A stretch of 64,000 nucleotides of DNA from Asaia krungthepensis NRIC 0535 (GCF_025995175.1 NZ_BAPV01000061.1:62001-126000), one strand, 5' to 3'; positions 1 to 9,316 are shown, numbered from the stretch's first letter. The notes: generated from the letters alone by a model not told the origin. Translations and numbers: made by a program.

Positions 1-338
1 ACACGAAGATCGCCTCGTCCGGTGCAGCCAGAAGCCCCAAGGTAACCACTTGTTCGTTACCTGAACGCGGACTGAGACCATGACCCGATCGACTGTGCCC
101 GTTGGAGCCCTACAGAGTGGGGCTCGTACGCGAGGTCGTGAAGATTCATAGGAGTGCAGGGACCGCCCCACCCTATCACGGAGCGGACACAAGGCCACCT
201 TGCCCCGTTCAGCGACCTCCGGCCCGCCCCACTCGTGACAACGCGCCTTGCCGCCTCGGCATTATTCTCATCTCTCTTCGCCCATACGATCAAGACCCGT
301 AGACAGACGCCGCGCCGAGCCCGATGACTGGTCGAGGG
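1..338. other. Non-coding or undetermined 5' edge
   Basis: I see no convincing gene here. The short open frames on both strands have no ribosome binding site, no recognisable domain and Arg/Pro/Ser-rich translations typical of GC-rich shadow frames. A small inverted repeat GGTAAC/GTTACC (41-46 and 56-61) is present but is too short to name. The stretch is the 3' flank of the minus-strand gene that ends at 339. Confidence 0.5.
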
Positions 339-1664
339 TCAAACCGTAACGACGGAAAACGTCTCGAAGGAATGCTGCTGGGTCGACCACGTCATCTCCC
401 TGTCTCCCACCACGGTCAGGTAACGATCCTCGACGTCGCGTATGCCGCAGGTGGCACCACGGCATTCCGCATGCAGACCACCCGGGCTGGCCAGAGCCCG
501 GATCTGATCGCCTTCGCGATCGAGGAAGAACTTCCTGCCGCAGATCGTGACGCAGGGATAAGCCTTATGATCGATATGCACGAGGCTGACCGGCGTCGCG
601 TCCCCTTCCATCCAGACAATATTCGAGCTGGTGAAATGACGGTGACGGGACGAGTAACCAAGCGTTCTGCCTCGATGATCGAGCATCACCGGCGTTCCCA
701 TCACCAGATGATCTGCCCCGCCCGGACGAAACTCGCCAGTCGCGTAATAGCTGATCAGGGAGCGCAGCAGGATCTGTGCCTGAGCCATATAGCCGTTCCT
801 TCCGAGCTGCGCACAGATCCTGAACAACAATGTCTCGTCACGCAGCACGTCCCGGTAGTTGAAGCGCTCACGGAAACCCTGACTCACCAGCATATCGTAA
901 ACAAGTTTCGGAAATCGCGTGTAGCCATTGGCAATACGGTTATAGAGATTGGTCGTGTTACTCCGCCGCATTCGGGACGTGGCTCGCCTCAGATTATCCG
1001 CGCAGATTGTAGCCTCATCTTTTGACACAAGAATCGCAATGAGCTCGCGCAGGTTGTTGCTGCCCTTGAGGCTCTCGAACACGATATGTCCTGCACTGGG
1101 CACGTTGACGGGCAGGAGCTGCGCGCGCTCATGGCCCGTCGCGTAATCGAGCAATCGTCCGACAGTTGCCGTATCACTCCGATGATGCCGGTCGAACAAG
1201 GCGTAAATCTCGCCATGCAGATCACCGGGCTTCACCCCCATCCCGCGCATGGAAGGCTCGCATAAGGCAGCCCATTCGGGAATGACTTCCCCTTCCTGAT
1301 CATCGATGGTCCATTGCGGCCCGAGGGCCAGAGTACGTTCCGAGCCAAGCATTCCGGCATATTTGATCGCGGCATAGGCTCCTGCAGAGAGACCGATCGT
1401 TACCGTCTTTTCGTATTCTGCCATGACGCGCTGCATGACCCGCAGGGCGGTGTGCATGTTGTTGGAATAATACCAGTTCCGCTTCCTGGTGGTGACGCCA
1501 AGACAGGCGATATTATCCGCCTCCACAACGGGTTTGCCAAAATAGGTCGCCCCGGCATTCGCCTCATGCCCGATGCCGATGAATGTTACGAGGATGAACT
1601 CCCTGCTGCCCTCCTGATAATGAACAACGATATCGTCGCTATCGAAAAGGACGTGAGTGGTCAT
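339..1664 (-). CDS. Hypothetical alpha/beta-hydrolase-like protein
   Basis: A 441-residue protein of unknown function. The N-terminal half looks like an alpha/beta hydrolase: it has a nucleophile elbow GLSAG with Ser93, a plausible acid at Asp158 (ALFDRHH) and a plausible histidine at His193 (PSAGH). It has no signal peptide or membrane segment, so it is probably cytoplasmic. The C-terminal half (about 200-441) matches nothing I recognise and is rich in Arg, His and Cys. The gene stands alone: downstream is the window edge, and upstream is an AT-rich divergent intergenic region shared with a two-component operon. The fold is inferred only from the elbow motif and the spacing of candidate triad residues. 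A substrate cannot be named. Confidence 0.7.
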   Translation of the reverse strand: MTTHVLFDSDDIVVHYQEGSREFILVTFIGIGHEANAGATYFGKPVVEADNIACLGVTTRKRNWYYSNNMHTALRVMQRVMAEYEKTVTIGLSAGAYAAIKYAGMLGSERTLALGPQWTIDDQEGEVIPEWAALCEPSMRGMGVKPGDLHGEIYALFDRHHRSDTATVGRLLDYATGHERAQLLPVNVPSAGHIVFESLKGSNNLRELIAILVSKDEATICADNLRRATSRMRRSNTTNLYNRIANGYTRFPKLVYDMLVSQGFRERFNYRDVLRDETLLFRICAQLGRNGYMAQAQILLRSLISYYATGEFRPGGADHLVMGTPVMLDHRGRTLGYSSRHRHFTSSNIVWMEGDATPVSLVHIDHKAYPCVTICGRKFFLDREGDQIRALASPGGLHAECRGATCGIRDVEDRYLTVVGDREMTWSTQQHSFETFSVVTV

Positions 1665-2045
1665 TTTACTTCCGTAGAAAATGGTTTTTCATCCAGGCAC
1701 TTTTGTGTGCCGCATGGAAAATGATAATATTTTCATTATATTCTTCAATATTCAACAATTTATCCAATGTTTTTGACGCATTGTCGTGAAATATTTCTGT
1801 CTATTATATGACCCTCCTCACATGGCATTATGACTTCGAAACGAAATCTCGGACCATCTTCCGCTTTTTCAGGAGGTTCCTGACAGATTTTGGGATGATC
1901 GATAATTTCCCCCGGGTACCATACCCCTGGGGCAAAACCTGCTTGCCCGGTAATCTTGAGTCATGCGCAGGAAGTGACATGGCACACTGTGCCCGCGCCA
2001 TCGCAGCGCACATCATGCGAAGGCACCTGCAGCAGGAGAGAGCCC
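1665..2045. other. AT-rich divergent intergenic region
   Basis: This stretch of about 380 bases separates the minus-strand hydrolase-like gene from the plus-strand membrane protein/histidine kinase/response regulator operon. The part from 1665 to 1830 is clearly more AT-rich than its surroundings and probably carries both promoters. A plus-strand open frame runs through it into the kinase frame, but it has no start with a ribosome binding site and its translation is not protein-like. Confidence 0.5.
1781..1809 (+). promoter_or_regulatory. Possible sigma70 promoter of the two-component operon
   Basis: TTGTCG (1781-1786), then 17 bases, then TTATAT (1804-1809). The TATTAT at 1802 overlaps. The match to -35/-10 consensus is partial, and it would give a leader of about 230 bases, so this is a weak call. 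Confidence 0.3.
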
Positions 2046-2615
2046 ATGTCTTCGCTTCCCCAACACCGCGCTCTATGGCGCTACGCCCTTACCGATCTGA
2101 CTGGCCTTGCTTTTGCCGCCCTTTGGGGTTTGCGCGGCCTGAGGGGGCTCGGCTGGGCATTTCCACTCGATCTGACGATTATTATGGTCATCTCGGCGCC
2201 GCTCATCTGGGGGTTTCTAGCCCGCGACCTCTCTCAGGGGCGACCCGAAATCATTATCGATCGGGCGCTGGCACAACGGGTCAAACGCCTGCGTGTCCTT
2301 CTCTTGTTTCTTGCGGGGATGACGCTGTCGGTACTCCACCGCCCGGACCTGATGCTGGTCGTGTTCGGCCTTGTAATCGGCGCTTCCTATATCCCGCTCG
2401 GACGCGCCATGGCGGAACCGGTTCATGGTATCACGGGGCTTGCCATCCTGGTCGTCACGCTCTTTGCCCTTATGTTCCCGCCACCTCTCCATCTCATCCT
2501 GGCTGGATTGGGCACTGCCACGAGCCTCTGGCTCGGCGCAGCCGCACGCCTCTGGGGTCACTCCCCCGCCTCATCCGGCAAGACCCGCGTTGCCACCGCG
2601 GGGGAAACACCATGA
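2046..2615 (+). CDS. Small polytopic membrane protein, first gene of a two-component operon
   Basis: A 189-residue hydrophobic protein with about five predicted membrane helices and a cytoplasmic hydrophilic tail. I chose the ATG at 2046 because a good ribosome binding site (caggagag) lies just upstream; the frame stays open to 1956, but that extension is not protein-like. The stop codon overlaps the start of the downstream histidine kinase (ATGA at 2612-2615), so the two are probably translationally coupled. No family is recognised. By position it could be a membrane sensor partner or a target of the DesK-like kinase, but that is inference. Confidence 0.7.
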   Translation: MSSLPQHRALWRYALTDLTGLAFAALWGLRGLRGLGWAFPLDLTIIMVISAPLIWGFLARDLSQGRPEIIIDRALAQRVKRLRVLLLFLAGMTLSVLHRPDLMLVVFGLVIGASYIPLGRAMAEPVHGITGLAILVVTLFALMFPPPLHLILAGLGTATSLWLGAAARLWGHSPASSGKTRVATAGETP

Positions 2616-3691
2616 GGATTCAGAGCACCGCCCTTCGTCGAGCCAGCTTTGCCATATACCTGCTTCTCTACCCCATGCCCTGGCTCGCCCATGGCGCGAC
2701 GTTCACCGCTGTGATCGCATTCATAATCGGCAGTGCAGTTTTCATCACCCTGCCCCTCCTGCCCGGCCGCCTCGCCCCACCGATTGAATGGAGGGTCATT
2801 ATCTATGCCCTTATCGGGATCGTGCTTATCCCGTTCGGCGGATATTGGGGAGTGTTCTTCATTTCGGCGGCCGCCACATGCGGTGCCATCGATAATCGCC
2901 GCCGGGCAGTCGCGTTGCTCGCCCTCGTTCTGGCTGTCTGCATTCTCCTGGCCCTGACACTCGACCACAATGTGATTGGCTGCCTGATCACCCTGATCGT
3001 AGCGGCGGGAACGTTCACCACAATGTCCTTGTCCATGGACCTTCACCGCCAAAATCAGGCTCTGGGCCGCGCGCAGGACGAAATCAGGGCCCTGACTTTG
3101 ATCGCCGAGCGCGAACGCTTCGCGCGGGATCTGCATGATACACTCGGCCAGTCGCTGACTGTGATCGCTCTCAAATCCGAACTGGGGCGGCGTCATCTCC
3201 CCCACGCGCCAGAGAATGCCGTCAGGGAACTCGAGGAGATCGGCGACCGCGCACGGCAGGCTCTGGCAGAAACTCGGCTTGCCGTCTCAGCCATGCGTGT
3301 CACGAGTCTCGAGCAGGAACTTGCATCGGGTGTTGAGGCATTGCGTGACGCGGGACTGGAAGTTGCCGTTTCTGGAGAGACCCGCCTCATGCCAGCCGTG
3401 CATGATGCGGTGCTGGCCCTGATCATACGCGAGGGCCTGACGAACATCCTGCGTCATGCAAACGCCGACCGGTGCATAATTCGCTTCCTGAGACTCGCCA
3501 CGGGTGAAGCTCAGCTCGAGATTGCGGATCAATCTGCCTCGACGGCGCATGGCGGAATTCCCTTATCATTCCGGGAAGGGAATGGTATAAAGGGAATGCG
3601 CGCGCGTCTGGCTCAGGTCGATGGCACCTTGCTCATCAACCGTCATCCGGAAGGCACTTCGCTCGTAATCACGCTTGGAGAGGCATCATGA
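2612..3691 (+). CDS. DesK/NarX-type sensor histidine kinase (HisKA_3)
   Basis: A 359-residue sensor kinase. Residues 10-140 hold about five or six hydrophobic helices with no clear extracytoplasmic sensor domain, as in the membrane-thickness sensor DesK. A short coiled segment follows, then the HisKA_3 dimerisation box RFARDLHDTLGQS with phospho-acceptor His175. The C-terminal HATPase_c domain shows an N-box (REGLTNILRHA) and a G-box (GNGIKGMRARL). The start overlaps the stop of the membrane protein gene, and the stop overlaps the start of the response regulator (ATGA at 3688). A long upstream extension of the frame is rejected because its translation is low-complexity and no start there has a ribosome binding site. 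The signal sensed is unknown. Confidence 0.9.
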   Translation: MRIQSTALRRASFAIYLLLYPMPWLAHGATFTAVIAFIIGSAVFITLPLLPGRLAPPIEWRVIIYALIGIVLIPFGGYWGVFFISAAATCGAIDNRRRAVALLALVLAVCILLALTLDHNVIGCLITLIVAAGTFTTMSLSMDLHRQNQALGRAQDEIRALTLIAERERFARDLHDTLGQSLTVIALKSELGRRHLPHAPENAVRELEEIGDRARQALAETRLAVSAMRVTSLEQELASGVEALRDAGLEVAVSGETRLMPAVHDAVLALIIREGLTNILRHANADRCIIRFLRLATGEAQLEIADQSASTAHGGIPLSFREGNGIKGMRARLAQVDGTLLINRHPEGTSLVITLGEAS

Positions 3692-4302
3692 GGCAGAAGC
3701 TGCGCCTCGTTCTGGCTGAAGATCAGGTCATGCTTCTCGAGGCTTTCGCCGCGCTGCTGTCTCTCGAGCCGGATTTCGACATCGTGGGCACAGCCCGTGA
3801 TGGCAGTGAAGCGCTCACCCTCGTCCGCGCCCATCGTCCCGATATCCTGCTCACCGATATCGAGATGCCTGAAATGGGGGGGATCGAACTCGCTGAGACC
3901 CTTCATGCCATGCGGGCGCATACGGTCGTGGTCATCGTCACCACTTTCGCCCGCGCTGGCTATCTGAAGCGCGCACTCAATGCAGGCGTGCGCGGCTATC
4001 TGCTCAAGGATGCGCCGGTTGCGCAGCTGAGCGATGCGCTGCGCAATATCGGACGGGGTGGACGTGCCATCGATCCGCTTCTGGCCCAGCAGGTCTGGGA
4101 TGCCGCGCAGGACCCGCTCAACCCGCGCGACAGGGCCATTCTGCGCATGGTCGAGTCCGGGCGATCAAGCGAGCAGATCGCAAGTCTGTTCGACCTTTCC
4201 CCGGGAACGCTTCGCAACTGCTTTTCGGATATCATCCAGAAAATCGGCGCGAGGAACCGTGTCGAGGCAAGCCGTATTGCGCGTCAGAACGGTTGGCTCT
4301 GA
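3688..4302 (+). CDS. NarL/DesR-family response regulator
   Basis: A 204-residue DNA-binding regulator. The receiver domain (about 5-120) has the acidic pair Glu11/Asp12, phospho-acceptor Asp57 in LLTDIEMPEM, and the conserved Lys in YLLKDAP. A LuxR/GerE helix-turn-helix follows at about 140-200. It is coupled to the kinase by a 4-base overlap and should be its cognate partner. The 3' end overlaps the convergent glycosyltransferase gene by 19 bases. The regulon is unknown; by analogy with DesR it might include its own membrane-protein neighbour. Confidence 0.92.
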   Translation: MRQKLRLVLAEDQVMLLEAFAALLSLEPDFDIVGTARDGSEALTLVRAHRPDILLTDIEMPEMGGIELAETLHAMRAHTVVVIVTTFARAGYLKRALNAGVRGYLLKDAPVAQLSDALRNIGRGGRAIDPLLAQQVWDAAQDPLNPRDRAILRMVESGRSSEQIASLFDLSPGTLRNCFSDIIQKIGARNRVEASRIARQNGWL

Positions 4303-5459
4303 TCCGTCAGAATACTGACGACACGCGAGAGCACGACTCCTTCGTCATAAAGCTCACAAGCACGCATACGCCCTGCTTCTCCCTGCGCCGCGCGTAGCGA
4401 CGGGTTATGCACAAGTTGCGTCAGGGCCTCTGCAAGAGGCGCGGCCAGTCCCGGCGGCACAAGAAATCCGGTTTCCCCGTGAATCACCTGCTCATTCGGC
4501 CCGCATATGTCGGTCGCCACAACCGGCAGACCGGTCAGCATGGCCTCGATGACCGACATCGGCAGCCCCTCAAAATGACTCGGCAGGGTGAAGATGTCCG
4601 CGGCAGCGAGGAGCGATGCCGTGTCGTCGCGATAACCGAGCAGACGCAACCGATCGCCCAAAATCAAGGAAGCACGCGCAAATTCATGCTCCATCCGGTC
4701 GCCATGATCCGACGCAAGCCGCTCTCCGACCACCATCAATATGGCCTGGGGCACGTTCTCCATCGCGCGCAGCAATTCAGGATAGCCCTTGTGCCGCACG
4801 ATGCGGGAAACGGCGATGATGACGACCTGCTCATCCGTGATCCCCAGTTCGTTCCTGGTCTTGCGACGAAGCTCACCATCCGGTCGATAGAGTGCGGGGT
4901 CGCGTCCATTTCCGACCGCGTGGGGCCAGGGATGGATGCGCAGACGCCGCGCATCGCGTGCCTCAGCCTTCGAAACGGTCATGTAGCGGTCGGTGATCTG
5001 CCCCGCTGCCCATTCGAGCAGGAAGGAGAGGACGCGGCGCCTGCGCGACCCCGGTTGATTGAAGAGATAACCGTGGCAGGTATAGGCAATGCACGGCACA
5101 TCGCACCACCATGCCGCCACCCGCGCCAGAAAACCGCTGATCGGCATATGCCCGTGAACGAGGTCCGGGCGCAAGCGCCTAATCAGGCGTATCAGCGCGC
5201 GAAGTGCCCTGATCTGGGCCAAAGGGGAAAAGGAGCGGGCCATGGGCAGACCATGAACCACGAAGCCATCGTTGCGCAGCGTCGCCAGATGAGGCCCCTC
5301 GGCGCAGCCCCCTTCGACCTCATGCCCCGCATCGCGCAGGGCGCGCATGATCGGGTGAATAAACTGACGCATGGCGAAATCGACATTCGTGATTTCGAGA
5401 ACGCGCATCTTGCCCTCTATCGGGGCCCCTTTCCGTCTTGTCCGGAGACGCTTTTTCAT
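4284..5459 (-). CDS. GT4-family glycosyltransferase
   Basis: A retaining GT-B glycosyltransferase. The N-terminal Rossmann domain begins at MRVLEITNVDF and includes LVHGHMPISG. The C-terminal nucleotide-sugar domain has VSRIVRHKGYPELLRA and the GT4 E-x7-E motif in FEGLPMSVIEAM. It probably transfers a sugar to a lipid-linked or extracellular polysaccharide precursor at the inner membrane. The ATG at 5459 overlaps the stop of the heparinase-like gene (ATGA), which suggests coupling and gives 391 residues. An ATG at 5408, preceded by GAGGG, gives a more conventional N-terminus of 374 residues. Which is used cannot be settled here. Pairing with a heparinase-like gene suggests envelope or exopolysaccharide metabolism. 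Confidence 0.88.
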   Translation of the reverse strand: MKKRLRTRRKGAPIEGKMRVLEITNVDFAMRQFIHPIMRALRDAGHEVEGGCAEGPHLATLRNDGFVVHGLPMARSFSPLAQIRALRALIRLIRRLRPDLVHGHMPISGFLARVAAWWCDVPCIAYTCHGYLFNQPGSRRRRVLSFLLEWAAGQITDRYMTVSKAEARDARRLRIHPWPHAVGNGRDPALYRPDGELRRKTRNELGITDEQVVIIAVSRIVRHKGYPELLRAMENVPQAILMVVGERLASDHGDRMEHEFARASLILGDRLRLLGYRDDTASLLAAADIFTLPSHFEGLPMSVIEAMLTGLPVVATDICGPNEQVIHGETGFLVPPGLAAPLAEALTQLVHNPSLRAAQGEAGRMRACELYDEGVVLSRVVSILTDQSQPF

Positions 5460-7240
5460 TCCGGCACGCGCTCCATGACCCACTGAATGACCTGTCGCGG
5501 TGAGGAAGCCTCTTCCCGGTTCGCTACATCGCCATCCTTCACGTCCGCCGGCTCAGGGACCTTCTCCTCCGGGGTGGGAGGGGAGATCTGATCGCCTTCG
5601 GCCGATGCCATAGGTGGGTCGTCACCAGGATTCTGCGAACTCTGCCCCTCTTCAGCCTCAGGGTGGCGCGGCGTCTGCCCCTCCGAGAGGCGAGGCCTCA
5701 GGGGACGAACGACGATCTGGTGGCTCGCGACTGGCTTCTCCCCCCCTGCATAAACGCTTTTCTCGAGCGAGAGCGCGCCGCCTTCCTGCCGGAACCGCCA
5801 GATCATTCCCCCCGCATGCATCAGGATCTCGTCTGCATCGGGGGCAAGTTCCGCCTGAATACTGGGATGCAGGTGAAAACGCAGGGCAAACTCGACCCGA
5901 CGCTCGCCATCGATGCATTCCTCCCCGCGCAGGTCCTCACCTGTCGGCCCGAGATAAAGACGCCGACGCCATGTCGCGCCCAGTCCAGGGTACCAGCCAT
6001 TATGCTGACCATCGAGCCAATGAGCCCCGTCCTGTGTCTGATGGGTCAGCGTCACCTGGGCAGGACTGCGGCTGATTCCCCCTGAGGGCGCCATGTCGCA
6101 GCTTGAGATATTATCGATCACAACCGATGAGTGGGCCGCTGTCTCCCGCAGGGCGCGCTTCCACGGTCCCGCAACCGCCGCGCCGCAATTGACGAAAAGA
6201 CGCTGACGCCCATGCGAGAACTCCAGCGAGAGGGGGCCTGCATGAGCGTGACTGTCGTAGGGCGCGGCGGGAGGCCCGGCACCATCGACGAAAAGCAAAG
6301 CCTTGCCTGCTCCAATGCGCCAGAATCCGCCATCCGGCATGGCAGGGGCGAGCAATCTCTGGCGTGCACCATACTGGATGATCCGATCGATCTGACGATC
6401 ATCCTGCTCCTTGCTGCCATTGAACAACGCCAGGCCGCCATCGCCATGGCGCAGCGCACGCAGAACAGGGCAGACACGGGCCAAGGCCCCCTGCACACGT
6501 TCCGATGGCTCGAGCTGAGCCATACGCATGAAAACGCTGATTTCGGCCAGCTCGCGCGCCACTTCCATCTGGGCCTGCGGGCTGCGCTCGCGCATCGTGC
6601 CATCCGGCAGGATCTGACGGTCGAGCTCCTGTTCGAGAAAACGATGAAAGCGATGCAGAAATCCGGTCTGGGAAGGAATGGCCACAGCGACGGCCAGCAA
6701 TCCCTTGAGCGCGGTGAAATTCTTCCAGCCCTGTTCCGGCAAGGGCAGCATGATCGAGATCAGCCGGCCCTCGACCAGAATACGGTCCATCACGCTCTGG
6801 CGAAAAGCCTCACTGGCGGAGGCGCCGTAGAAGTCGAAATGACCCAGCCATGAGGCCAGACGCGCTCCCGCTGCCGGAGCATTGAGGACGAGCGGATCGA
6901 TCGGGGGCTGGTCGAGCCAGCTCGCGACGATGGATCGTGCATAGAGTCGCGCCTCATCGCTGCCCAGAGCACGCAGATCGCGCAACCAGGTGAAGCCCTG
7001 CAGCCAGTCGCGCACCGGCCCGGCGAGATCGGCATATTCCCAGTCATGCGCCCGAAGCGGAATATTCCGCCCCTCGAACCGTGCAATTCCACTGACAAGA
7101 CGCGCGCCATGATCCGGGTTACCCGGCCAGATATCGCGTATGGCATGAACAGGGCGATCGGGCGCGCGGGCAATACCCGGCACGCTTGATGGAAGCCGGG
7201 CAAATGAAAGACGAGCTTCACGCGCCCAGCGTCCGAACAT
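5456..7240 (-). CDS. Heparinase II/III family protein
   Basis: A 594-residue protein of the heparinase II/III-like family, with an N-terminal helical toroid followed by a C-terminal beta-rich domain that shows SHAHAGPLSLEF and RRRLYLG. No classical signal peptide is visible. This family, typically encoded beside rpe and rsmB in alphaproteobacteria, is presumed to act on uronic-acid-containing polysaccharides, though its true substrate is unknown. Residues about 530-585 form a Pro/Glu/Ser-rich linker that looks disordered, before a short C-terminal helix (VIQWVMERVPE). The gene is 27 bases downstream of rpe and overlaps the glycosyltransferase start by 4 bases, so all three are likely co-transcribed. 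Confidence 0.85.
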   Translation of the reverse strand: MFGRWAREARLSFARLPSSVPGIARAPDRPVHAIRDIWPGNPDHGARLVSGIARFEGRNIPLRAHDWEYADLAGPVRDWLQGFTWLRDLRALGSDEARLYARSIVASWLDQPPIDPLVLNAPAAGARLASWLGHFDFYGASASEAFRQSVMDRILVEGRLISIMLPLPEQGWKNFTALKGLLAVAVAIPSQTGFLHRFHRFLEQELDRQILPDGTMRERSPQAQMEVARELAEISVFMRMAQLEPSERVQGALARVCPVLRALRHGDGGLALFNGSKEQDDRQIDRIIQYGARQRLLAPAMPDGGFWRIGAGKALLFVDGAGPPAAPYDSHAHAGPLSLEFSHGRQRLFVNCGAAVAGPWKRALRETAAHSSVVIDNISSCDMAPSGGISRSPAQVTLTHQTQDGAHWLDGQHNGWYPGLGATWRRRLYLGPTGEDLRGEECIDGERRVEFALRFHLHPSIQAELAPDADEILMHAGGMIWRFRQEGGALSLEKSVYAGGEKPVASHQIVVRPLRPRLSEGQTPRHPEAEEGQSSQNPGDDPPMASAEGDQISPPTPEEKVPEPADVKDGDVANREEASSPRQVIQWVMERVPE

Positions 7241-7267
7241 GCCGGTAGGATCCCCTTGGTCAGATGA

Positions 7268-7942
7268 TCAGGACAGGCTCCCCGCCTGTCTCAGAGATGT
7301 GATCGCTGCAGCATAGTCGTCTTGGCCGTAGATGGAAGTCCCTGCGACCATCATATCCGCACCGGCACCCGTCGCGAGGGGGGCTGTGGCGAGATCGATA
7401 CCGCCATCGACCCCAATACGGATATCACGACCCGTGGCATCGGCCATCTGGCGAAGCTTGCGGATCTTGGGCACCTGGCTTTCGAGGAATTTCTGACCGC
7501 CGAAACCCGGGTTGACCGTCATGACCAGAATGATGTCCACGAGATCAAGCAGATAGTCGAGCGCCTCAGGGGGCGTGCCGGGGCAAATGGCAATGCCGGG
7601 CTTCTTGCCCAGAGCGCGGATATGCTGCAGCGTCCGGTGCACATGCGGGTTGTTCTCCACATGCACATGGATATGGTCGGCCCCTGCCTTCGCAAAAGCC
7701 TCAATAAAGGCATCCGCCGGATCGATCATCAGGTGAACATCGAAAGGCTTGTCCGTCCGGTTGCGCAAAGCCGCCACCATGCCCGGGCCGAAAGTCATGT
7801 TGGGGACGAAATGCCCGTCCATCACATCGAGATGCAGCCAGTCGGCCCCATCGCGCACCACGGCCTCGATTTCCTCACCCATCCGCGCGAAATCGGCGCT
7901 GAGAATGCTCGGTGCAATCAGGGGCGTCTTCAACTGGGGCAT
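7268..7942 (-). CDS. rpe: Ribulose-phosphate 3-epimerase
   Basis: A 224-residue TIM-barrel epimerase interconverting D-ribulose 5-phosphate and D-xylulose 5-phosphate in the pentose phosphate pathway, which is central in acetic acid bacteria. Family motifs are clear: APSILSADFA near the N-terminus, the metal and catalytic segment HLDVMDGHFVPN (residues 37-48), VMTVNPGFGGQKF, and the phosphate-binding VDGGI. Its length is normal for the family. It lies 33 bases downstream of rsmB and 27 bases upstream of the heparinase-like gene on the same strand. Confidence 0.97.
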   Translation of the reverse strand: MPQLKTPLIAPSILSADFARMGEEIEAVVRDGADWLHLDVMDGHFVPNMTFGPGMVAALRNRTDKPFDVHLMIDPADAFIEAFAKAGADHIHVHVENNPHVHRTLQHIRALGKKPGIAICPGTPPEALDYLLDLVDIILVMTVNPGFGGQKFLESQVPKIRKLRQMADATGRDIRIGVDGGIDLATAPLATGAGADMMVAGTSIYGQDDYAAAITSLRQAGSLS

Positions 7943-7975
7943 AGTCCTACCTTTTCTCTGGTGAGCCGATCTGTT

Positions 7976-9238
7976 TCAGCTGGTCTTGCGCAGCCTTGCC
8001 GCAAAAAATCCATCCATGCCACCACGTTCGGCCCACATGCCGGGATGCGTGCGGAATGTTCCCTGTTTCGTGAGGGCTTCCGGCATGGCGGCAAGCTCTT
8101 CCGCCGTGAATGGCTCGAGCGCCCAGCCGCGCTTGAGTGCCGCAGCCACGCGCTGGGGACCTTCCTCATCCTGAAGCGAGCAGACGGCATAGAGCATCAC
8201 GCCGCCCGGTTTGAGCATGGCGCCAGCCGCATCGATCAGCTTGTCCTGGTCCTTGGCGAGCGCCAGAACATCGCGCGGGCGCTTGACCCAGAGCACGTCC
8301 GGATGACGGCGGAGCGTGCCTGTGGCTGAGCAGGGCGCATCCAGCAGAACGGCATCGACCTTGTCCTCCGGCTGCCAGACGAGAGCATCCGCCACCACGA
8401 CACTCGCCTTGAGTTCGAGGCGTTCCAGATTCTGTTTCAGACGCTTTGCACGCGTTTCCTCGCGCTCGACCGCAATCACCTTAGCCCCGGCCACCGCCAG
8501 CTGCGCCGTCTTGCCGCCCGGCGCTGCGCAGAGATCGATCACGCTCTGGCCGGGCTGGATACCCAGCAGTCGCGCCGGCATGGTGGCGGCAGCGTCCTGC
8601 ACCCAGAACGCCCCCTGATCGAATCCCTCCAACTCGGTCACCCGCGTACCCGGCGCAAAACGCACACTGCCATTGGACAGGGTCTCGCCGCCTTCGGGCG
8701 CGGTGGCACCCGGGCGCAGCGTCAGGTCGATCGGCGCCTCACGATGCAGGCCAGCGGCGATATCGCGCGCCCTGTGTCCCCAGGCCGTCCAGAGCCAGGC
8801 CGGCACGTCCAGCCGATCTGCGTCCAGACCTTCAGCCAGTTCGTCGCCATCACGTGCGACCCGACGCAGCACGGCATTGGCCAGACCGGCAAAGGGCGCC
8901 AGTCCTCGGCGGCGCAACAGCGAGACAATCGTACCGACCGCTGCATGAGGCGGGGTCTCAAGATGACGCAGCTGCGCCACGCCCATAAGCAGGGCGCAGC
9001 GCACCGGCGTCGGGGGCTCACGCCGCAGCAGCGGCTGGAGCAGTTCGGTCATGCTACCCATGTGTCGCAGAACGGTCGCGGCGAGCCGATGCGCACTGGC
9101 GCGATCGCGTGGATCGGTCAACGTGCTGCGGTCGAGCGTCGTCTCCAGCATGCGTCGATGCTCGACGACACCGCAGAGAATATCGAAGGCCAGATCGCGT
9201 GTCGGATCGGCGGGAATCTGAGAAGGTGCTTTGGACAT
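7976..9238 (-). CDS. rsmB: 16S rRNA (cytosine-C5) methyltransferase, RsmB type
   Basis: A 420-residue protein with an N-terminal NusB-like helical RNA-binding domain (about 10-140) and a C-terminal SAM-dependent methyltransferase domain. The SAM motif is DLCAAPGGKT (235-244). The two m5C cysteines are visible: Cys303 in LLDAPCSATGTLRRHPD and Cys353 in LYAVCSLQDEEG. It is predicted to methylate C967 of 16S rRNA (E. coli numbering). It is the first gene of the rsmB-rpe-heparinase-glycosyltransferase run. It is divergent from the PLP homeostasis gene, with 78 bases between the starts. Confidence 0.95.
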   Translation of the reverse strand: MSKAPSQIPADPTRDLAFDILCGVVEHRRMLETTLDRSTLTDPRDRASAHRLAATVLRHMGSMTELLQPLLRREPPTPVRCALLMGVAQLRHLETPPHAAVGTIVSLLRRRGLAPFAGLANAVLRRVARDGDELAEGLDADRLDVPAWLWTAWGHRARDIAAGLHREAPIDLTLRPGATAPEGGETLSNGSVRFAPGTRVTELEGFDQGAFWVQDAAATMPARLLGIQPGQSVIDLCAAPGGKTAQLAVAGAKVIAVEREETRAKRLKQNLERLELKASVVVADALVWQPEDKVDAVLLDAPCSATGTLRRHPDVLWVKRPRDVLALAKDQDKLIDAAGAMLKPGGVMLYAVCSLQDEEGPQRVAAALKRGWALEPFTAEELAAMPEALTKQGTFRTHPGMWAERGGMDGFFAARLRKTS

Positions 9239-9316
9239 TGCCTTGCCAATGGCATTTCGCGAAGCGCCGCGCTACCCCTTCTCGCACTCGAACCACAACA
9301 AGTTATGGAACCGGCC

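Noticed and set aside
41-61. GGTAAC/GTTACC inverted repeat at the window edge
   Set aside because: Six-base arms are expected by chance. There is no context to support an attachment site or terminator.
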